Below, piece after piece: positions 15,219 to 23,640 of a stretch of 38,850 nucleotides of DNA. The stretch's first letter is position 1. Every line of letters starts with the position of its first letter. This DNA is from SIG480 sp045586595 (GTDB lineage: Bacteria > Bacillota > Clostridia > Oscillospirales > JAAYXM01). The stretch spans positions 1-38,850 of the forward strand of contig JAZNAQ010000014.1 in assembly GCA_045586595.1 (NCBI GenBank), read 5' to 3'. The notes beneath the pieces are model-generated. The model was given only the letters and a program-made list of their open reading frames with translations. It did no database searches and was not told the DNA's origin. The translations under genes and the position numbers were made by a program.

Positions 15219-16646
15219 TTATTCCTCGGGCTCAGTCTCCTTTACGGGCAGCGTTATTATAATGGCAGTGCCCTCGCCGAGAGTGCTTTCAATATCGAGC
15301 AAGCCACCGTGGAGTTTTACAATTTCATCACTTACGGCAAGCCCTATTCCGTTACCCTGTGCCTTGGATTTTCCTTTATAGAATTTCATTTTGACATACG
15401 GCAATTCTTCCTCTGATATGCCTGCGCCATAGTCGCGGATTGTTATCTTTACGTTCTTTCCATCACGTAATACCGCTATATCAACCTTGCCGCCTTCTCC
15501 GCCGTGCTTCACGGCATTGTCAAGCATGTTAAAGAATACCTGCTTTAAACGCTCGCGGTCTCCGCTTATAAATATCTCGTCCTCATCATCCTGCTCATAA
15601 CTCATTTCTAAGTTTGCTTTGCGGAATGTGTCCCCATACATAAAGAGTGTTTCTTCAAACTCAGCCTTTATGTTGACTGTATCGACATAAAGCGTAAATC
15701 TGCCGCTCTCCATCCTTGCAAAATCAAGTAGCTCTTCAACCATTTTTGAGAGCCTGCGAGTTTCTTTGAGGATTATTTCAATCCCTCGCGCAACTTCTTC
15801 TTTGTTCTCCACACCCACCGTGGTAAGCGTTTCTCCCCAACCGATTATTGCAGTAAGCGGAGTTCTCAGTTCATGAGAAACAGAGGATATAAATTCATTT
15901 TTTATTTTATCTGCACGAGCTATTTCCGAAGACATCTCATTGATTGCGTCTACAAGCTCGCCTATCTCATCCTCATATTTTTTGTCTATCGAAACGCCGT
16001 AGCTGCCCGCTGTAATTTTCTTTGAAATATCCGTCACCTCGCGGAGCGGCGAGATTATCGAGCGGATGAAGTATTTGTTTGAAATAAATATGAGAAGTAT
16101 CATAACCGCGCCGATTATGAGCGCAAGAAGGGTTTGTATAAGTATGCGCCTGTCTACCTCACGAAGACTTGTAACATAGCGCACAACCCCGACAACCTTA
16201 TCGTCGCCCGAAATAAGAGGGCTAGATACGCTCATTATTCTCTCACCGGTATATTTATCACGCCCGACGTATGTTCGTGTTCCGTTTCCGCCAACAGCTT
16301 CGTCTATCTCAGGAGTCCCCGGAACCATTCCTGCAGGCAGGCCCGATGATGACATAACTATTCTCCCGTTTGCAAACAGTATCTGGCGTTCAACACGCTC
16401 AAGCTGCGATGTCCCCGCGAGCTGACGTTTTGCATTGCGGTAAAACGAGTCCATGCTTGAGGTGAGGTCATCACTGAAGTACTCAGCGCTCATGCTTGCG
16501 CTGTTTATAAGGCTTGTGCGGAGATTTACATAGTAATAGTTCATTGCGGTTATGGAGAACACCACTATGCACACGGCAATGATAAGCGCAATATATATAA
16601 GATTGTTTACCATCCATCGGCGACGAAGTCCCATAGAATGTTTCAT
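15219..16646 (-). CDS. membrane sensor histidine kinase (HAMP, HisKA, HATPase)
   Basis: A 475-residue sensor kinase, the partner of the response regulator encoded just upstream. Layout: membrane segment 1 (about 14-36), an extracellular sensor domain of about 130 residues, membrane segment 2 (about 170-192), HAMP, the phosphoacceptor helix FISSVSHELRTPLTAIIGWGE with its His, then the ATPase with N-box FFNMLDNAVKHGG, DYGAGISEEELPY and the G-box GNGIGLAV. All catalytic motifs are intact. The frame opens two codons earlier at a GTG, but the ATG used here has AAAGGAG at ideal spacing. It resembles the PhoR/WalK group; the signal is unknown. Confidence 0.93.
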   Translation of the reverse strand: MKHSMGLRRRWMVNNLIYIALIIAVCIVVFSITAMNYYYVNLRTSLINSASMSAEYFSDDLTSSMDSFYRNAKRQLAGTSQLERVERQILFANGRIVMSSSGLPAGMVPGTPEIDEAVGGNGTRTYVGRDKYTGERIMSVSSPLISGDDKVVGVVRYVTSLREVDRRILIQTLLALIIGAVMILLIFISNKYFIRSIISPLREVTDISKKITAGSYGVSIDKKYEDEIGELVDAINEMSSEIARADKIKNEFISSVSHELRTPLTAIIGWGETLTTVGVENKEEVARGIEIILKETRRLSKMVEELLDFARMESGRFTLYVDTVNIKAEFEETLFMYGDTFRKANLEMSYEQDDEDEIFISGDRERLKQVFFNMLDNAVKHGGEGGKVDIAVLRDGKNVKITIRDYGAGISEEELPYVKMKFYKGKSKAQGNGIGLAVSDEIVKLHGGLLDIESTLGEGTAIIITLPVKETEPEE

Positions 16647-16676
16647 TGCCACATCTCCTTTCTGTATGTTGTTATG

Positions 16677-17372
16677 CTATGAATTCCACTTATACCCGTA
16701 TCCCCACACTGTCTGGATATATGTCGGGAACGCAGGGTCGTCCTCTATCTTTATGCGTAATCGTCTTATATTTACATCAACTATTTTAAGCTCTCCGATA
16801 TAGTCGCTTCCCCAGACTGCTGTGAGCATATCCTCGCGGGATATTGCACGGTCCGGGTTTTCAAGAAAATATCGCATTATTGTATACTCCACCTGAGTCA
16901 GGCGTATCCTTACACCGTTTTTATCAAGTGTGCGATTTCTCGTATTGAGCTCAAACGGCCCGCTTATCATCTTTGCGCTGTCCTCGGCAATTACGCCGTC
17001 AAGCCTGCGATACAATGCGTCTATTCTCGCTATAAGCTCAGTCGGAGAAAACGGTTTTGTAACATAATCGTCAGCCCCCGTCATGAGCCCTGTAACACGA
17101 TCAACCTCCTGAGTGCGCGCAGTAAGCATTATAATACCTATTTTTGAGCCACCCGCGCGAATACGGCGGCAAAGCTCAAATCCATCAATCCCAGGAAGCA
17201 TAATGTCAAGCAAGGCGACGCCTATACCCGGCTCACGTTCAAGCACCTCAAGCGCAGTCTCCCCCGAGTCTGCCTCACAGACCTCGTACCCGGCTCGGCT
17301 TAAGTTTATAACGATAAAGCTTCTGATGCTCGCCTCGTCTTCAACTACAAGTATTTTCTTCTTATTGCTCAC
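16677..17372 (-). CDS. OmpR/PhoB-family response regulator
   Basis: A 231-residue response regulator. The receiver domain (about 1-120) starts KKILVVEDEAS with the acidic pair, carries the phosphoacceptor Asp in VALLDIMLPGIDG (about residue 55), and the conserved Lys in DDYVTKPFSP. The winged-helix DNA-binding domain (about 130-228) ends with VDVNIRRLRIKIEDDP and the VWGYGYKW hairpin. It starts with GTG, preceded by GGAGG with 8 bases between. It lies 15 bases after the lipoprotein gene and 30 before the kinase gene, so kinase and regulator are one operon. No target sites were identified. Confidence 0.95.
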   Translation of the reverse strand: MSNKKKILVVEDEASIRSFIVINLSRAGYEVCEADSGETALEVLEREPGIGVALLDIMLPGIDGFELCRRIRAGGSKIGIIMLTARTQEVDRVTGLMTGADDYVTKPFSPTELIARIDALYRRLDGVIAEDSAKMISGPFELNTRNRTLDKNGVRIRLTQVEYTIMRYFLENPDRAISREDMLTAVWGSDYIGELKIVDVNIRRLRIKIEDDPAFPTYIQTVWGYGYKWNS

Positions 17373-17387
17373 GAAGCGTTCCTCCTC

Positions 17388-18704
17388 TTATGCAAACAGT
17401 ATTTCTGAAAACCATTCACTTTCGCTGTTCTTGAATATTGATTTTATAAAGTCCTCGTTTATTTCTGTGGCAAGATAGCTTTCGCTGATAATCTCTGCAG
17501 CAAAGATCGTGTCTTCTCGCTCAGAAACAACAAAGCGCTCACCCTCTGCGGCGTACTGAGAACGTCTGGTTCCCGTAAGAACATACAGCGTAAACAGCGG
17601 AGCTTCAATATATTCAGTCTCATCGCCGCCCATTGTCTCGCGTGTCGAGAAGTGAATCACAGTCTCGCCCGAACGGCCCGAGATGTTCTCAGCATGTACA
17701 CTCCCGCTCCACGAAAGCGGCATTGAAAGATACCAGTTATCAGTAAATGAATGGTATGTAAAAGCACTCGGAATAAGTGCGCCTTCTTCAGACAAAGCAC
17801 TCCATATATAACATCTGCTTGTGGTTGTGGAGTCTGAAACAAACTCTGTTTCCTTTGGAATTTCTATTACACTGTCACTGTTTACGTCTGCACACACCGC
17901 ACGCGACAAACATACGTCTCCGTCAGGGAGCAGGTTTACAAACTCTTCTCCGTTATAGGAGACCACATCGGTAATAACACCGTCGCCCATTTCGCGCTCA
18001 ATGAACACGGCGCCCTTGCCCTGCATAGCGTTACCCGTCTTGATGCGCAAAAGCTCACCGCCCCGCCTTGCAAGCGCAATCTGCGCATTCTTGACAAGCG
18101 TGTCTTCCTGCGAGGTGTATATATCTGCATACATATCTCCGCCGCGTTTTACAACGGCAGTAAAGTCATTCTTACCGTCGCCGTCAAGGTCGCTTACCGA
18201 ATACTGCCTTGCTGAAATCTCAAGTATTTTCTCCGTTCCGTCACGCACAAGGTTATACACAGTTATCGGATGGCTGCCATCACCATCGGCACCCCATTCT
18301 ACGATAATCTCATATCCGTTCTTGCCGAGAACATCTGAGTATGATACCGTGTAAAGCTCGTTTTCGGATCCCTCTATAATGTCAAAGAGAACAAACCCGC
18401 TCTCGTCTTTCTCAAAAATGTAAATGAATGTCTTGTAGGTCTGCTGGACATCGCGCAAAAACGCAATACCCTCCTCTTCACCGTCACCGTCAAGGTCCAT
18501 CAGCTGAAGTGACTGTCGGTTAAGCCCTGATCTCGGCTCAGAGTACACAAAACCGCCACCGCCCAGCACTGTGTCGACCGTGTCAATAAGTGCCTTCTGC
18601 ATCTCGGGCATTTCAGGCAACGCAAACATACCCGACGACGTATTTTCACCGCAGCCGCCGAATAAAAATATACAAAAAGCAAGTATCGCCAAGAGCCTTT
18701 TCAT
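17388..18704 (-). CDS. lipoprotein with EF-hand-like DxDGDG repeats
   Basis: A 438-residue predicted lipoprotein of unknown function. The start MKRLLAILAFCIFLFGGC is a lipobox signal peptide with Cys at about residue 18. Two to three calcium-loop-like motifs resemble FG-GAP/VCBS or dockerin-type loops: LMDLDGDGEEEG (about 68-79), VSDLDGDGKNDF (about 174-185), and a weaker ADVNSDSVIE (about 270). The open frame extends 5 codons upstream; the ATG chosen has GGAG 9 bases before it. It heads the run containing the two-component system, so it may be an accessory sensor or an output of that system (inference). Confidence 0.8.
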   Translation of the reverse strand: MKRLLAILAFCIFLFGGCGENTSSGMFALPEMPEMQKALIDTVDTVLGGGGFVYSEPRSGLNRQSLQLMDLDGDGEEEGIAFLRDVQQTYKTFIYIFEKDESGFVLFDIIEGSENELYTVSYSDVLGKNGYEIIVEWGADGDGSHPITVYNLVRDGTEKILEISARQYSVSDLDGDGKNDFTAVVKRGGDMYADIYTSQEDTLVKNAQIALARRGGELLRIKTGNAMQGKGAVFIEREMGDGVITDVVSYNGEEFVNLLPDGDVCLSRAVCADVNSDSVIEIPKETEFVSDSTTTSRCYIWSALSEEGALIPSAFTYHSFTDNWYLSMPLSWSGSVHAENISGRSGETVIHFSTRETMGGDETEYIEAPLFTLYVLTGTRRSQYAAEGERFVVSEREDTIFAAEIISESYLATEINEDFIKSIFKNSESEWFSEILFA

Positions 18705-18748
18705 TTCGCCTGTCTCCATATAAAATTACATATATTTATTCGCTGTTT

Positions 18749-18777
18749 ATTATACCACAAAGAATCAATGCTTACAA
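18749..18777 (-). promoter_or_regulatory. promoter of the lipoprotein / two-component / recA run
   Basis: Minus strand: TTGTAA (18777-18772), 17-bp spacer ending in TGG (extended -10), TATAAT (18754-18749), about 45 bases upstream of the start codon. It is the only clear promoter I see upstream of the whole 18704-4205 run. Confidence 0.65.
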
Positions 18778-18802
18778 GCATTAAATTGAGTGTCTGTACA
18801 CG

Positions 18803-18843
18803 AAAAAACAGCTTTGAGATCAAAAATCTCAAAGCTGTTTTTT
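18803..18843. terminator. strong bidirectional-looking terminator
   Basis: An 18-bp perfect stem (18803-18820 with 18826-18843, loop of 5) ends in six A/T pairs, giving a T-run on both strands. It overlaps the stop codon of the minus-strand hydrolase gene (18842-19927) and insulates it from the lipoprotein promoter. Confidence 0.9.
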
Positions 18844-19927
18844 ATCTGTTCTGCCAGTTCTCAACAAACACCTTCTTTGCACCTTTTGCAAGGGAGCGCA
18901 TCGCCTCTGCTAAAACCTTGCGGGTTTCGTCATCAAGGCTTCTGATTGTACGAAGTGCTGACGCTGTGTTTAAAATCCAATTATCGCCAAGCTCTTTGAC
19001 CGTTTTGGCATTTGTCTCAGTAAGTATCATATAAATAGTATCAACAAGCTTCTCTCGTTTTTCCGGCGGCATTGATGCTATCCATTCTTTTAGCGTGTAA
19101 TCAAGAAACTTACTCGCATCCGTTACCTTTTCAAGATGCACAAACCGATTCCGCTCTACCTCCCACGAATATGTATCGTGCTGTAAAAGGCCGGTGTTTG
19201 TGCTTTTTACAATAGTATACTCCTCCTCATGCCCGAGAAGAAGCCCTACAACCGACGACTGAGGCACATATGTGCTTATTCTCGTGCGGACATTTTTATA
19301 TCCGTCTGTTTTAAGCACCTTTTCATCAAATCCCGGTCCGTCAAAGTTCTCAACCGCATCTACCCTGCGCTGTGTTGCCGGTCTGCAGAAAGCCGCCGCA
19401 TAAACCGCGAGATTACCTCCCTTTGAGTGACCGCCAAGGATAAATCTTCCCCTCACCTTTCGCGCAACACGCTCGAAATATTCAACCGCAAGTTTCTGAG
19501 CAGGAACAGGTGTTGTAAAACTCATATTAAAATCTTCTTTCCAGCCTACGAGCGTTTCGTCCGTACCTCGGAAGGCTACATAAAACATGCCCCGCGCAAG
19601 CTGCAGAGTAACTGCAGAAAACTGAGTCTCCGACTCTTCGTCAATTCGGTTTACATACTCAAAAAGAACCAGATTTTTAAACCTGTCACTCTCGACCATG
19701 AGCTCGAGCAAACGCTTATCGTCACGCATGAGAAGTTTGTCTTCTATACTTTCAATTTGAAGAAGTGAGCGGCATGCCGCACCCACTGTTACGGCGTTTT
19801 CTTTACCTACAAGCTCAAACGGAGCATATGAAAGGCGCGAAAGCAACATACCGTCAACCTCATTAAATGGGCTTGCGCTAAACGGAATATCCCCGCGCCA
19901 GAAAAGATAATCAAACGAATTGGCCAT
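18842..19927 (-). CDS. DUF2974 / Mbeg1-like alpha/beta hydrolase
   Basis: A 361-residue lipase-like alpha/beta hydrolase. The nucleophile elbow is GGHSKGGNLAVYAA (GxSxG, Ser at about residue 168). An oxyanion-type segment MFYVAFRGTDETLVGWKEDF lies before it (about 114-133), and the later FDGPGFDEKVL holds a candidate catalytic Asp. The N-terminus starts FDYLFWRGDIPFSASPFNEVDGMLLSRLSY, which is characteristic of this clostridial family. The frame is open 17 codons further, but the ATG used here has GGAGGTG 7 bases upstream. The substrate is unknown, and no export signal is visible. It is a single-gene unit with its own promoter and terminator. Confidence 0.85.
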   Translation of the reverse strand: MANSFDYLFWRGDIPFSASPFNEVDGMLLSRLSYAPFELVGKENAVTVGAACRSLLQIESIEDKLLMRDDKRLLELMVESDRFKNLVLFEYVNRIDEESETQFSAVTLQLARGMFYVAFRGTDETLVGWKEDFNMSFTTPVPAQKLAVEYFERVARKVRGRFILGGHSKGGNLAVYAAAFCRPATQRRVDAVENFDGPGFDEKVLKTDGYKNVRTRISTYVPQSSVVGLLLGHEEEYTIVKSTNTGLLQHDTYSWEVERNRFVHLEKVTDASKFLDYTLKEWIASMPPEKREKLVDTIYMILTETNAKTVKELGDNWILNTASALRTIRSLDDETRKVLAEAMRSLAKGAKKVFVENWQNR

Positions 19928-19949
19928 AATCGCACACCTCCATAATATA

Positions 19950-19977
19950 ATTATAGCATAAATATAAAAATTTTCCA
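19950..19977 (-). promoter_or_regulatory. promoter of the DUF2974 hydrolase
   Basis: Minus strand: TATAAT (19955-19950) with an extended TGC just upstream (19958-19956), and a weak -35 TGGAAA (19977-19972) at 16-bp spacing. It lies about 23 bases before the start codon. Confidence 0.6.
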
Positions 19978-20027
19978 TCAGCTTATTTTATGCCTGAACG
20001 CCGTGCCTGTTTCCAACTCGCTTTTAT

Positions 20028-20056
20028 TTGACAAATTTCCCATTTTATGCTATTTT
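20028..20056 (+). promoter_or_regulatory. promoter of the small zinc-ribbon gene
   Basis: Plus strand: TTGACA (20028-20033), 17-bp spacer ending in TGC (extended -10), TATTTT (20051-20056). The ATG follows 32 bases later. It faces away from the DUF2974 promoter, so the two genes are divergent. Confidence 0.7.
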
Positions 20057-20087
20057 CTATATAGTAAATTCAAAGAGGGGTTATAAG

Positions 20088-20249
20088 ATGATAAACTGCA
20101 AAAAATGCAAAACTTCCGTAAACGAGAACTATATGAACTTCTGCCCGAACTGCGGCGAGCTTCTCCCAAAAAACAAAAATACCGGTTTTGGCACAGCAAA
20201 AGCTCAGTCAGGGCTTTCAAAGTTTTTTGACCTCTTTAAAAAGAAGTAA
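20088..20249 (+). CDS. 53-residue zinc-ribbon protein
   Basis: A short protein: a zinc ribbon (MINCKKCKTSV, then FCPNCGELLP; two CxxC pairs about 14 residues apart) followed by a 20-residue Ser/Gly/Lys linker and a basic amphipathic tail SKFFDLFKKK. The frame is open 20 codons further, but the promoter lies in that stretch, and the ATG here has AGAGGGG 8 bases upstream. It is the only plus-strand gene between 174 and 36249. Function unknown. The amphipathic C-terminus could bind membrane or a partner (inference). Confidence 0.8.
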   Translation: MINCKKCKTSVNENYMNFCPNCGELLPKNKNTGFGTAKAQSGLSKFFDLFKKK

Positions 20250-20256
20250 CAATTAT

Positions 20257-20290
20257 AAAATAGGCTCACCTTTTTAGGTAAGCCTATTTT
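20257..20290. terminator. bidirectional terminator between the zinc ribbon and rlmA
   Basis: A 10-bp stem (20257-20266 with 20281-20290), interrupted by one mismatch and then extended by four more pairs around a T5 loop. A-run and T-run flanks serve both strands. It stops the plus-strand gene and, converging, the minus-strand rlmA operon. Confidence 0.88.
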
Positions 20291-21099
20291 TTCTTATATA
20301 TAACAATGCCGAACTCTGCTGAACAGGTTAAATTTTCAGCCGCTTTAAGTTTCTTTTTATCATCCTCTCCCGTGCGGTAAAAATACGGTGTCATCTTAAA
20401 AAGGCTCATTACCTCTTCATTTGACGAAAGCTCCATCTTGTACTTCACCTCATGGCGAGCTATAACCTCAAAGCCGTTTTCTTCCATATCGGTTTCCGGG
20501 TTCTCATACGGCACATCGTATATAAGCTCTTTAAGCTCCCACAAATGCCGCGCAAGCGGATATGCGCGGATTATAACGCCACCTGGCTTTAACACGCGTG
20601 AAAACTCCTGAGCCGAGAATGGCGCAAAAATGTTTACCAGAGCGTCAACTGTCCCGTTTTCAACCGGCATATCTGCAGTACTTGCAACAGCAAGATGAAG
20701 CTCTCTCGTTCTGCGTTTTGCAAACGCGAGAGCCTCTTTTGAAATATCTATGCCTATGACGTCGGCGCTCTTCTCTTCTCGTTTTAAGTGCTCAAGTATT
20801 TCTGCGGTATACTTGCACTCTCCACAGCCCGCATCAAGGATTCTTGCATTTGAGGCCGTGTACTCACTCACGCACTCACATATTTTTCGAGACAGCGCAT
20901 CATAAAACCCGCGGTTTAAAAAGCCAGCGCGCGCACTCATCATCGTCTTATCATCGCCATGCTGTTTTGTGCTCTGCGACACAAGCAGGTTTACATATCC
21001 CTTTTTCGCAATGTCAAAGCTGTGGCCATTTTTGCATATATAAGTTTTTTCGGTTTTTAAAAGCCCTGTGCGGCACACAGGGCAAATAAAGCATGACAT
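20284..21099 (-). CDS. rlmA: 23S rRNA (guanine-N1)-methyltransferase, RlmA family
   Basis: A 271-residue SAM methyltransferase of the RlmA I/II family, which methylates N1 of a guanine in helix 35 of 23S rRNA. The N-terminal zinc finger FICPVCRTGLL plus TYICKNGHSFDIAKKGYVNLL (about residues 3-38) is the diagnostic part. The Rossmann motif is ARILDAGCGECKYTAEIL (about residues 85-102), followed by an acidic DIS and a catalytic-side NIFAPFSAQEFSRVLKPGG. Whether it targets G745 or G748 cannot be decided here. It is the last gene of the tsaE operon, 9 bases after proB, with GGAGAG before the ATG. Confidence 0.9.
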   Translation of the reverse strand: MSCFICPVCRTGLLKTEKTYICKNGHSFDIAKKGYVNLLVSQSTKQHGDDKTMMSARAGFLNRGFYDALSRKICECVSEYTASNARILDAGCGECKYTAEILEHLKREEKSADVIGIDISKEALAFAKRRTRELHLAVASTADMPVENGTVDALVNIFAPFSAQEFSRVLKPGGVIIRAYPLARHLWELKELIYDVPYENPETDMEENGFEVIARHEVKYKMELSSNEEVMSLFKMTPYFYRTGEDDKKKLKAAENLTCSAEFGIVIYKKK

Positions 21100-21108
21100 G
21101 GCACTCTC

Positions 21109-21891
21109 CTATTTCATGAACAGCGTACCGGAAACATTCCCCGCCAGAATATCATATGCGTTCTCGATACGTTCTCCGTTTGTAATTACCATAGGTATAT
21201 CATTCTCAAAGCACACCTCGGCAGCGTGGATTTTTGTTACCATACCGCCCGTGCCGAGCTTTGACCCTGCGCCGCCCGCAAGAGCGCGGATGTTGTCGTC
21301 AATCTCTCTGACACGCGGGATAATCTGAGCGTTGTCATTCGCTCTCGGGTCACAATCATAAAGCCCATCAATATCCGAGAAGATTATGAGCAAATCAGCG
21401 TCTACAAGGGCCGCAACCTCAGCAGAAAGCGTGTCATTGTCACCAAAAAGAATTTCGTCAACCCCTGTTGTGTCATTCTCATTAACTACAGGTATTGCCC
21501 CGAGCTCAAATAGCGCCTCAAACGTGTTCTCTACACGTTCTCGTCTGTTTTCCTCTACTATATCGTTTTTGGTAATAAGTATCTGCCCGACCACCTGCGA
21601 ATAGTCGAGAAAGAACTTATCGTATATGTGCATAAGCTCACACTGACCGACAGAAGCCGCCGCCTGCTTATACCGAAGCTCTTTCGGACGCACGGTCATG
21701 CCAAGTTTCGACATACCCACGCCTATAGCTCCCGATGTAACAAGCACAACATCAAGACCCATGTTTTTTATATCAGAGAGCACTCGCGCCAGCGTTTCAA
21801 GGTGACGCAAATCAAGCCTGCCGGTGCTGTGCGTAAGCGTTGACGTACCTATTTTTATAACAATTCTCTTTATACCTTCAGGTGAAAACAA
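21109..21891 (-). CDS. proB: glutamate 5-kinase (short form, no PUA domain)
   Basis: A 260-residue amino-acid kinase that phosphorylates glutamate, the first step of proline synthesis. Seen: IKRIVIKIGTSTLTHSTG, the VLVTSGAIGVGMSKLG loop, VNENDTTGVDEILFGDND, and GTGGMVTKIHAAE near the end. It stops right after the kinase domain. Many ProB proteins carry a C-terminal PUA domain (about 100 more residues); short forms without it are known. It begins with TTG, supported by GGGGA 6 bases upstream. No proA or proC is in the window, which is unusual for proB. It follows rpiB by 26 bases in the tsaE operon. Confidence 0.92.
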   Translation of the reverse strand: MFSPEGIKRIVIKIGTSTLTHSTGRLDLRHLETLARVLSDIKNMGLDVVLVTSGAIGVGMSKLGMTVRPKELRYKQAAASVGQCELMHIYDKFFLDYSQVVGQILITKNDIVEENRRERVENTFEALFELGAIPVVNENDTTGVDEILFGDNDTLSAEVAALVDADLLIIFSDIDGLYDCDPRANDNAQIIPRVREIDDNIRALAGGAGSKLGTGGMVTKIHAAEVCFENDIPMVITNGERIENAYDILAGNVSGTLFMK

Positions 21892-21917
21892 CTTTATTCC
21901 CCAACTTCCGTAGATAT

Positions 21918-22370
21918 TTATATTTTGTATGTACCGCCCTCTATCTCGCGTATCATATCAACGCGAAGCGCATGCCTGCCGCCCTCAGCCTCTGTGCCGA
22001 GGAAAATATCGACAAGCTCAAGCGCAAGCCCCTCGCCGATAACGCGTGCGCCCAGGCACAATACATTCGCATCATTGTGAAGGCGTGTGTACTTTGTTGA
22101 AAAATGCTCCGAACATACCGACGCGCGCACGCCCTGTACCTTGTTCGCCGCAATGCTCATACCTATCCCTGTACCGCATACGAGTATACCGAAGTCGACA
22201 TTCTTGTCCGCAACGTTTTTTGCCACCTTAAACGCAAATTCGGGGTAATGCGATGATGCGGCAGAATCCGCCCCGCAATCAATCGTTTCAAATCCGCGTT
22301 CTATAAGGTATGCCTTTATCTTTTCCTTCATTGCATATCCTGCGCTGTCTGCGCCGAGAGCTATCTTCAT
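21918..22370 (-). CDS. rpiB: ribose-5-phosphate isomerase B
   Basis: A 150-residue RpiB/LacAB-family isomerase interconverting ribose 5-phosphate and ribulose 5-phosphate. The start MKIALGADSAGYAMKEKI, the catalytic-Cys loop GILVCGTGIGMSIAANK (about residues 62-78) and the HNDANVLCLGARV segment are all typical. RpiB is favoured over LacA/B by the GTGIGMSIAANK core and by the lack of lac genes nearby. Its ATG overlaps the tsaB stop by three bases (ATGA). Confidence 0.95.
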   Translation of the reverse strand: MKIALGADSAGYAMKEKIKAYLIERGFETIDCGADSAASSHYPEFAFKVAKNVADKNVDFGILVCGTGIGMSIAANKVQGVRASVCSEHFSTKYTRLHNDANVLCLGARVIGEGLALELVDIFLGTEAEGGRHALRVDMIREIEGGTYKI

Positions 22371-23059
22371 TCTGCTTTTCCTTCTTTCTTTAATCTTTCA
22401 AGCCTTTCGCGCTCTGCCTGCGGAAGGCGAATATATTCGGGTTTTAACTCCTGTGGGGAAATACCCTCTGAGTTCTCCGCAAGCCGTGCGACATACACCG
22501 CTCGCTGATAACGTAGATGTTCCGGTGCAATTATATGTTTTCTGCCAAGCTCGTTATAAACAAGCTCCGCCCCGTCGCCCGCAATAATTACATCATCTAT
22601 TTTTTGAAGTTCTTTGCCCAAATCTTCTATACTTATTGCGCGGTCATCACAAAGTCGGGTAACCTCCCCATTCTTTACTGTAAAAAGTGCGTTATATACC
22701 TGATGCGCACGCGCATCCATAACGGTGCAAACAGTTCCGTCTATGTGTGCCACACCTTCTGCCGCTGCCGCAAGCGTTGATACGCCACAGCACGGAATAT
22801 CACATGCCCACGCAAGCCCCTTCACCGCCGCCATGCCTATACGCAATCCGGTAAATGAGCCGGGCCCCTCAGAAATTGCTATCTTGTCTATATCCGTCAC
22901 TTTGAGGTTTATCATATCAAGAAGCCACTCAACCGACGGCATTATGGTAACGCTATGCGTAAGCCCGCAATTTAAAAACGTCTCACCGAGAATTTTCCCA
23001 TCCTCGACAACAGCAACAGATGCCGCTTTAGCCGACGATTCTATCGCAAGAATTTTCAT
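22367..23059 (-). CDS. tsaB: t6A biosynthesis protein TsaB
   Basis: A 230-residue paralogue of TsaD without the catalytic metal site, which acts as its dimer partner in t6A37 tRNA modification. It starts MKILAIESSAKAASVAVVED and has the SEGPGSFTGLRIGMAAVKGL motif (about residues 66-85) that marks TsaB. The frame is open 5 codons further, but the ATG used here has GGGAGG 7 bases upstream and sits 2 bases after the tsaE stop. It overlaps rpiB by 4 bases. The tsaE-tsaB pair is here and tsaD lies 17 kb away. Confidence 0.95.
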   Translation of the reverse strand: MKILAIESSAKAASVAVVEDGKILGETFLNCGLTHSVTIMPSVEWLLDMINLKVTDIDKIAISEGPGSFTGLRIGMAAVKGLAWACDIPCCGVSTLAAAAEGVAHIDGTVCTVMDARAHQVYNALFTVKNGEVTRLCDDRAISIEDLGKELQKIDDVIIAGDGAELVYNELGRKHIIAPEHLRYQRAVYVARLAENSEGISPQELKPEYIRLPQAERERLERLKKEGKAE

Positions 23060-23061
23060 CG

Positions 23062-23478
23062 CTATGCCTCCCAAATCGTTATGGTGCGGAAAGTCTCATT
23101 TTCGGGGTCTCTGTCAATCCTTACAAAGTGAGTAAAGCCAATATCGCCATCGGCATTTTCCGACCATTCGATAACGCAGACCCCACCGCGTGTGAGATAA
23201 TCGTCAAACCCGATTTCATAAAGCTCATCCACGCTACCCAGGCGGTAAAGGTCAAAATGAAACAACGGCGGAGTCGTCTCATACTCGTTGACTATTGTAT
23301 AGGTCGGGCTTGTAACTCGGTCAGTCTCACCCATGCCGCGCGCAAGCCCGCGCACAAACGCAGTTTTCCCCGCGCCCATGCCGCCGCGCATTGCGACAAC
23401 ATCGCCCGCGCGGAGCTTTTTTGCAAACTCCTCGCCGACGCGCTCTGTTTCAAGCTCGTTTTTAGTATAATACTCCAT
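23062..23478 (-). CDS. tsaE: t6A biosynthesis ATPase TsaE
   Basis: A 138-residue P-loop ATPase that resets the TsaB-TsaD complex during t6A synthesis. The Walker A is AMRGGMGAGKTAFVRG (about residues 29-44). TSPTYTIVNEYE and FHFDLYRLGSVDELYEIGFDDYL follow, both diagnostic for the family, and VCVIEWSENAD supplies the Walker B-side residues. It is the first gene of the tsaE-tsaB-rpiB-proB-rlmA operon and has a good promoter at 23502-23531. Confidence 0.96.
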   Translation of the reverse strand: MEYYTKNELETERVGEEFAKKLRAGDVVAMRGGMGAGKTAFVRGLARGMGETDRVTSPTYTIVNEYETTPPLFHFDLYRLGSVDELYEIGFDDYLTRGGVCVIEWSENADGDIGFTHFVRIDRDPENETFRTITIWEA

Positions 23479-23501
23479 ACAGCCACCGCCGTTTTCTTTT
23501 T

Positions 23502-23531
23502 ATTATACAATCATTTGCCACTCTTTTTCAA
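23502..23531 (-). promoter_or_regulatory. promoter of the tsaE operon
   Basis: Minus strand: TTGAAA (23531-23526), 18-bp spacer, TATAAT (23507-23502). The start codon follows 23 bases later. Confidence 0.7.
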
Positions 23532-23550
23532 GTGATATTTAAAATATATT

Positions 23551-23587
23551 ATAAAAGCAAACACACGATGCAAATGCATCGGGTGTT
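23551..23587 (-). terminator. cassette-end terminator, copy 1
   Basis: A 12-bp stem (23560-23571 with 23576-23587, loop AAAT, one mismatch) is followed on the minus strand by a T-run. It lies about 50 bases past the immunity-like gene 23641-23883. It is nearly identical to the terminator at 24999-25035. I see nothing else in 23588-23640. Confidence 0.85.
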
Positions 23588-23640
23588 CTCTGATATAACA
23601 CTTGATTTATTCTTGGAAAATAATATTTGGGTTGCAACCT

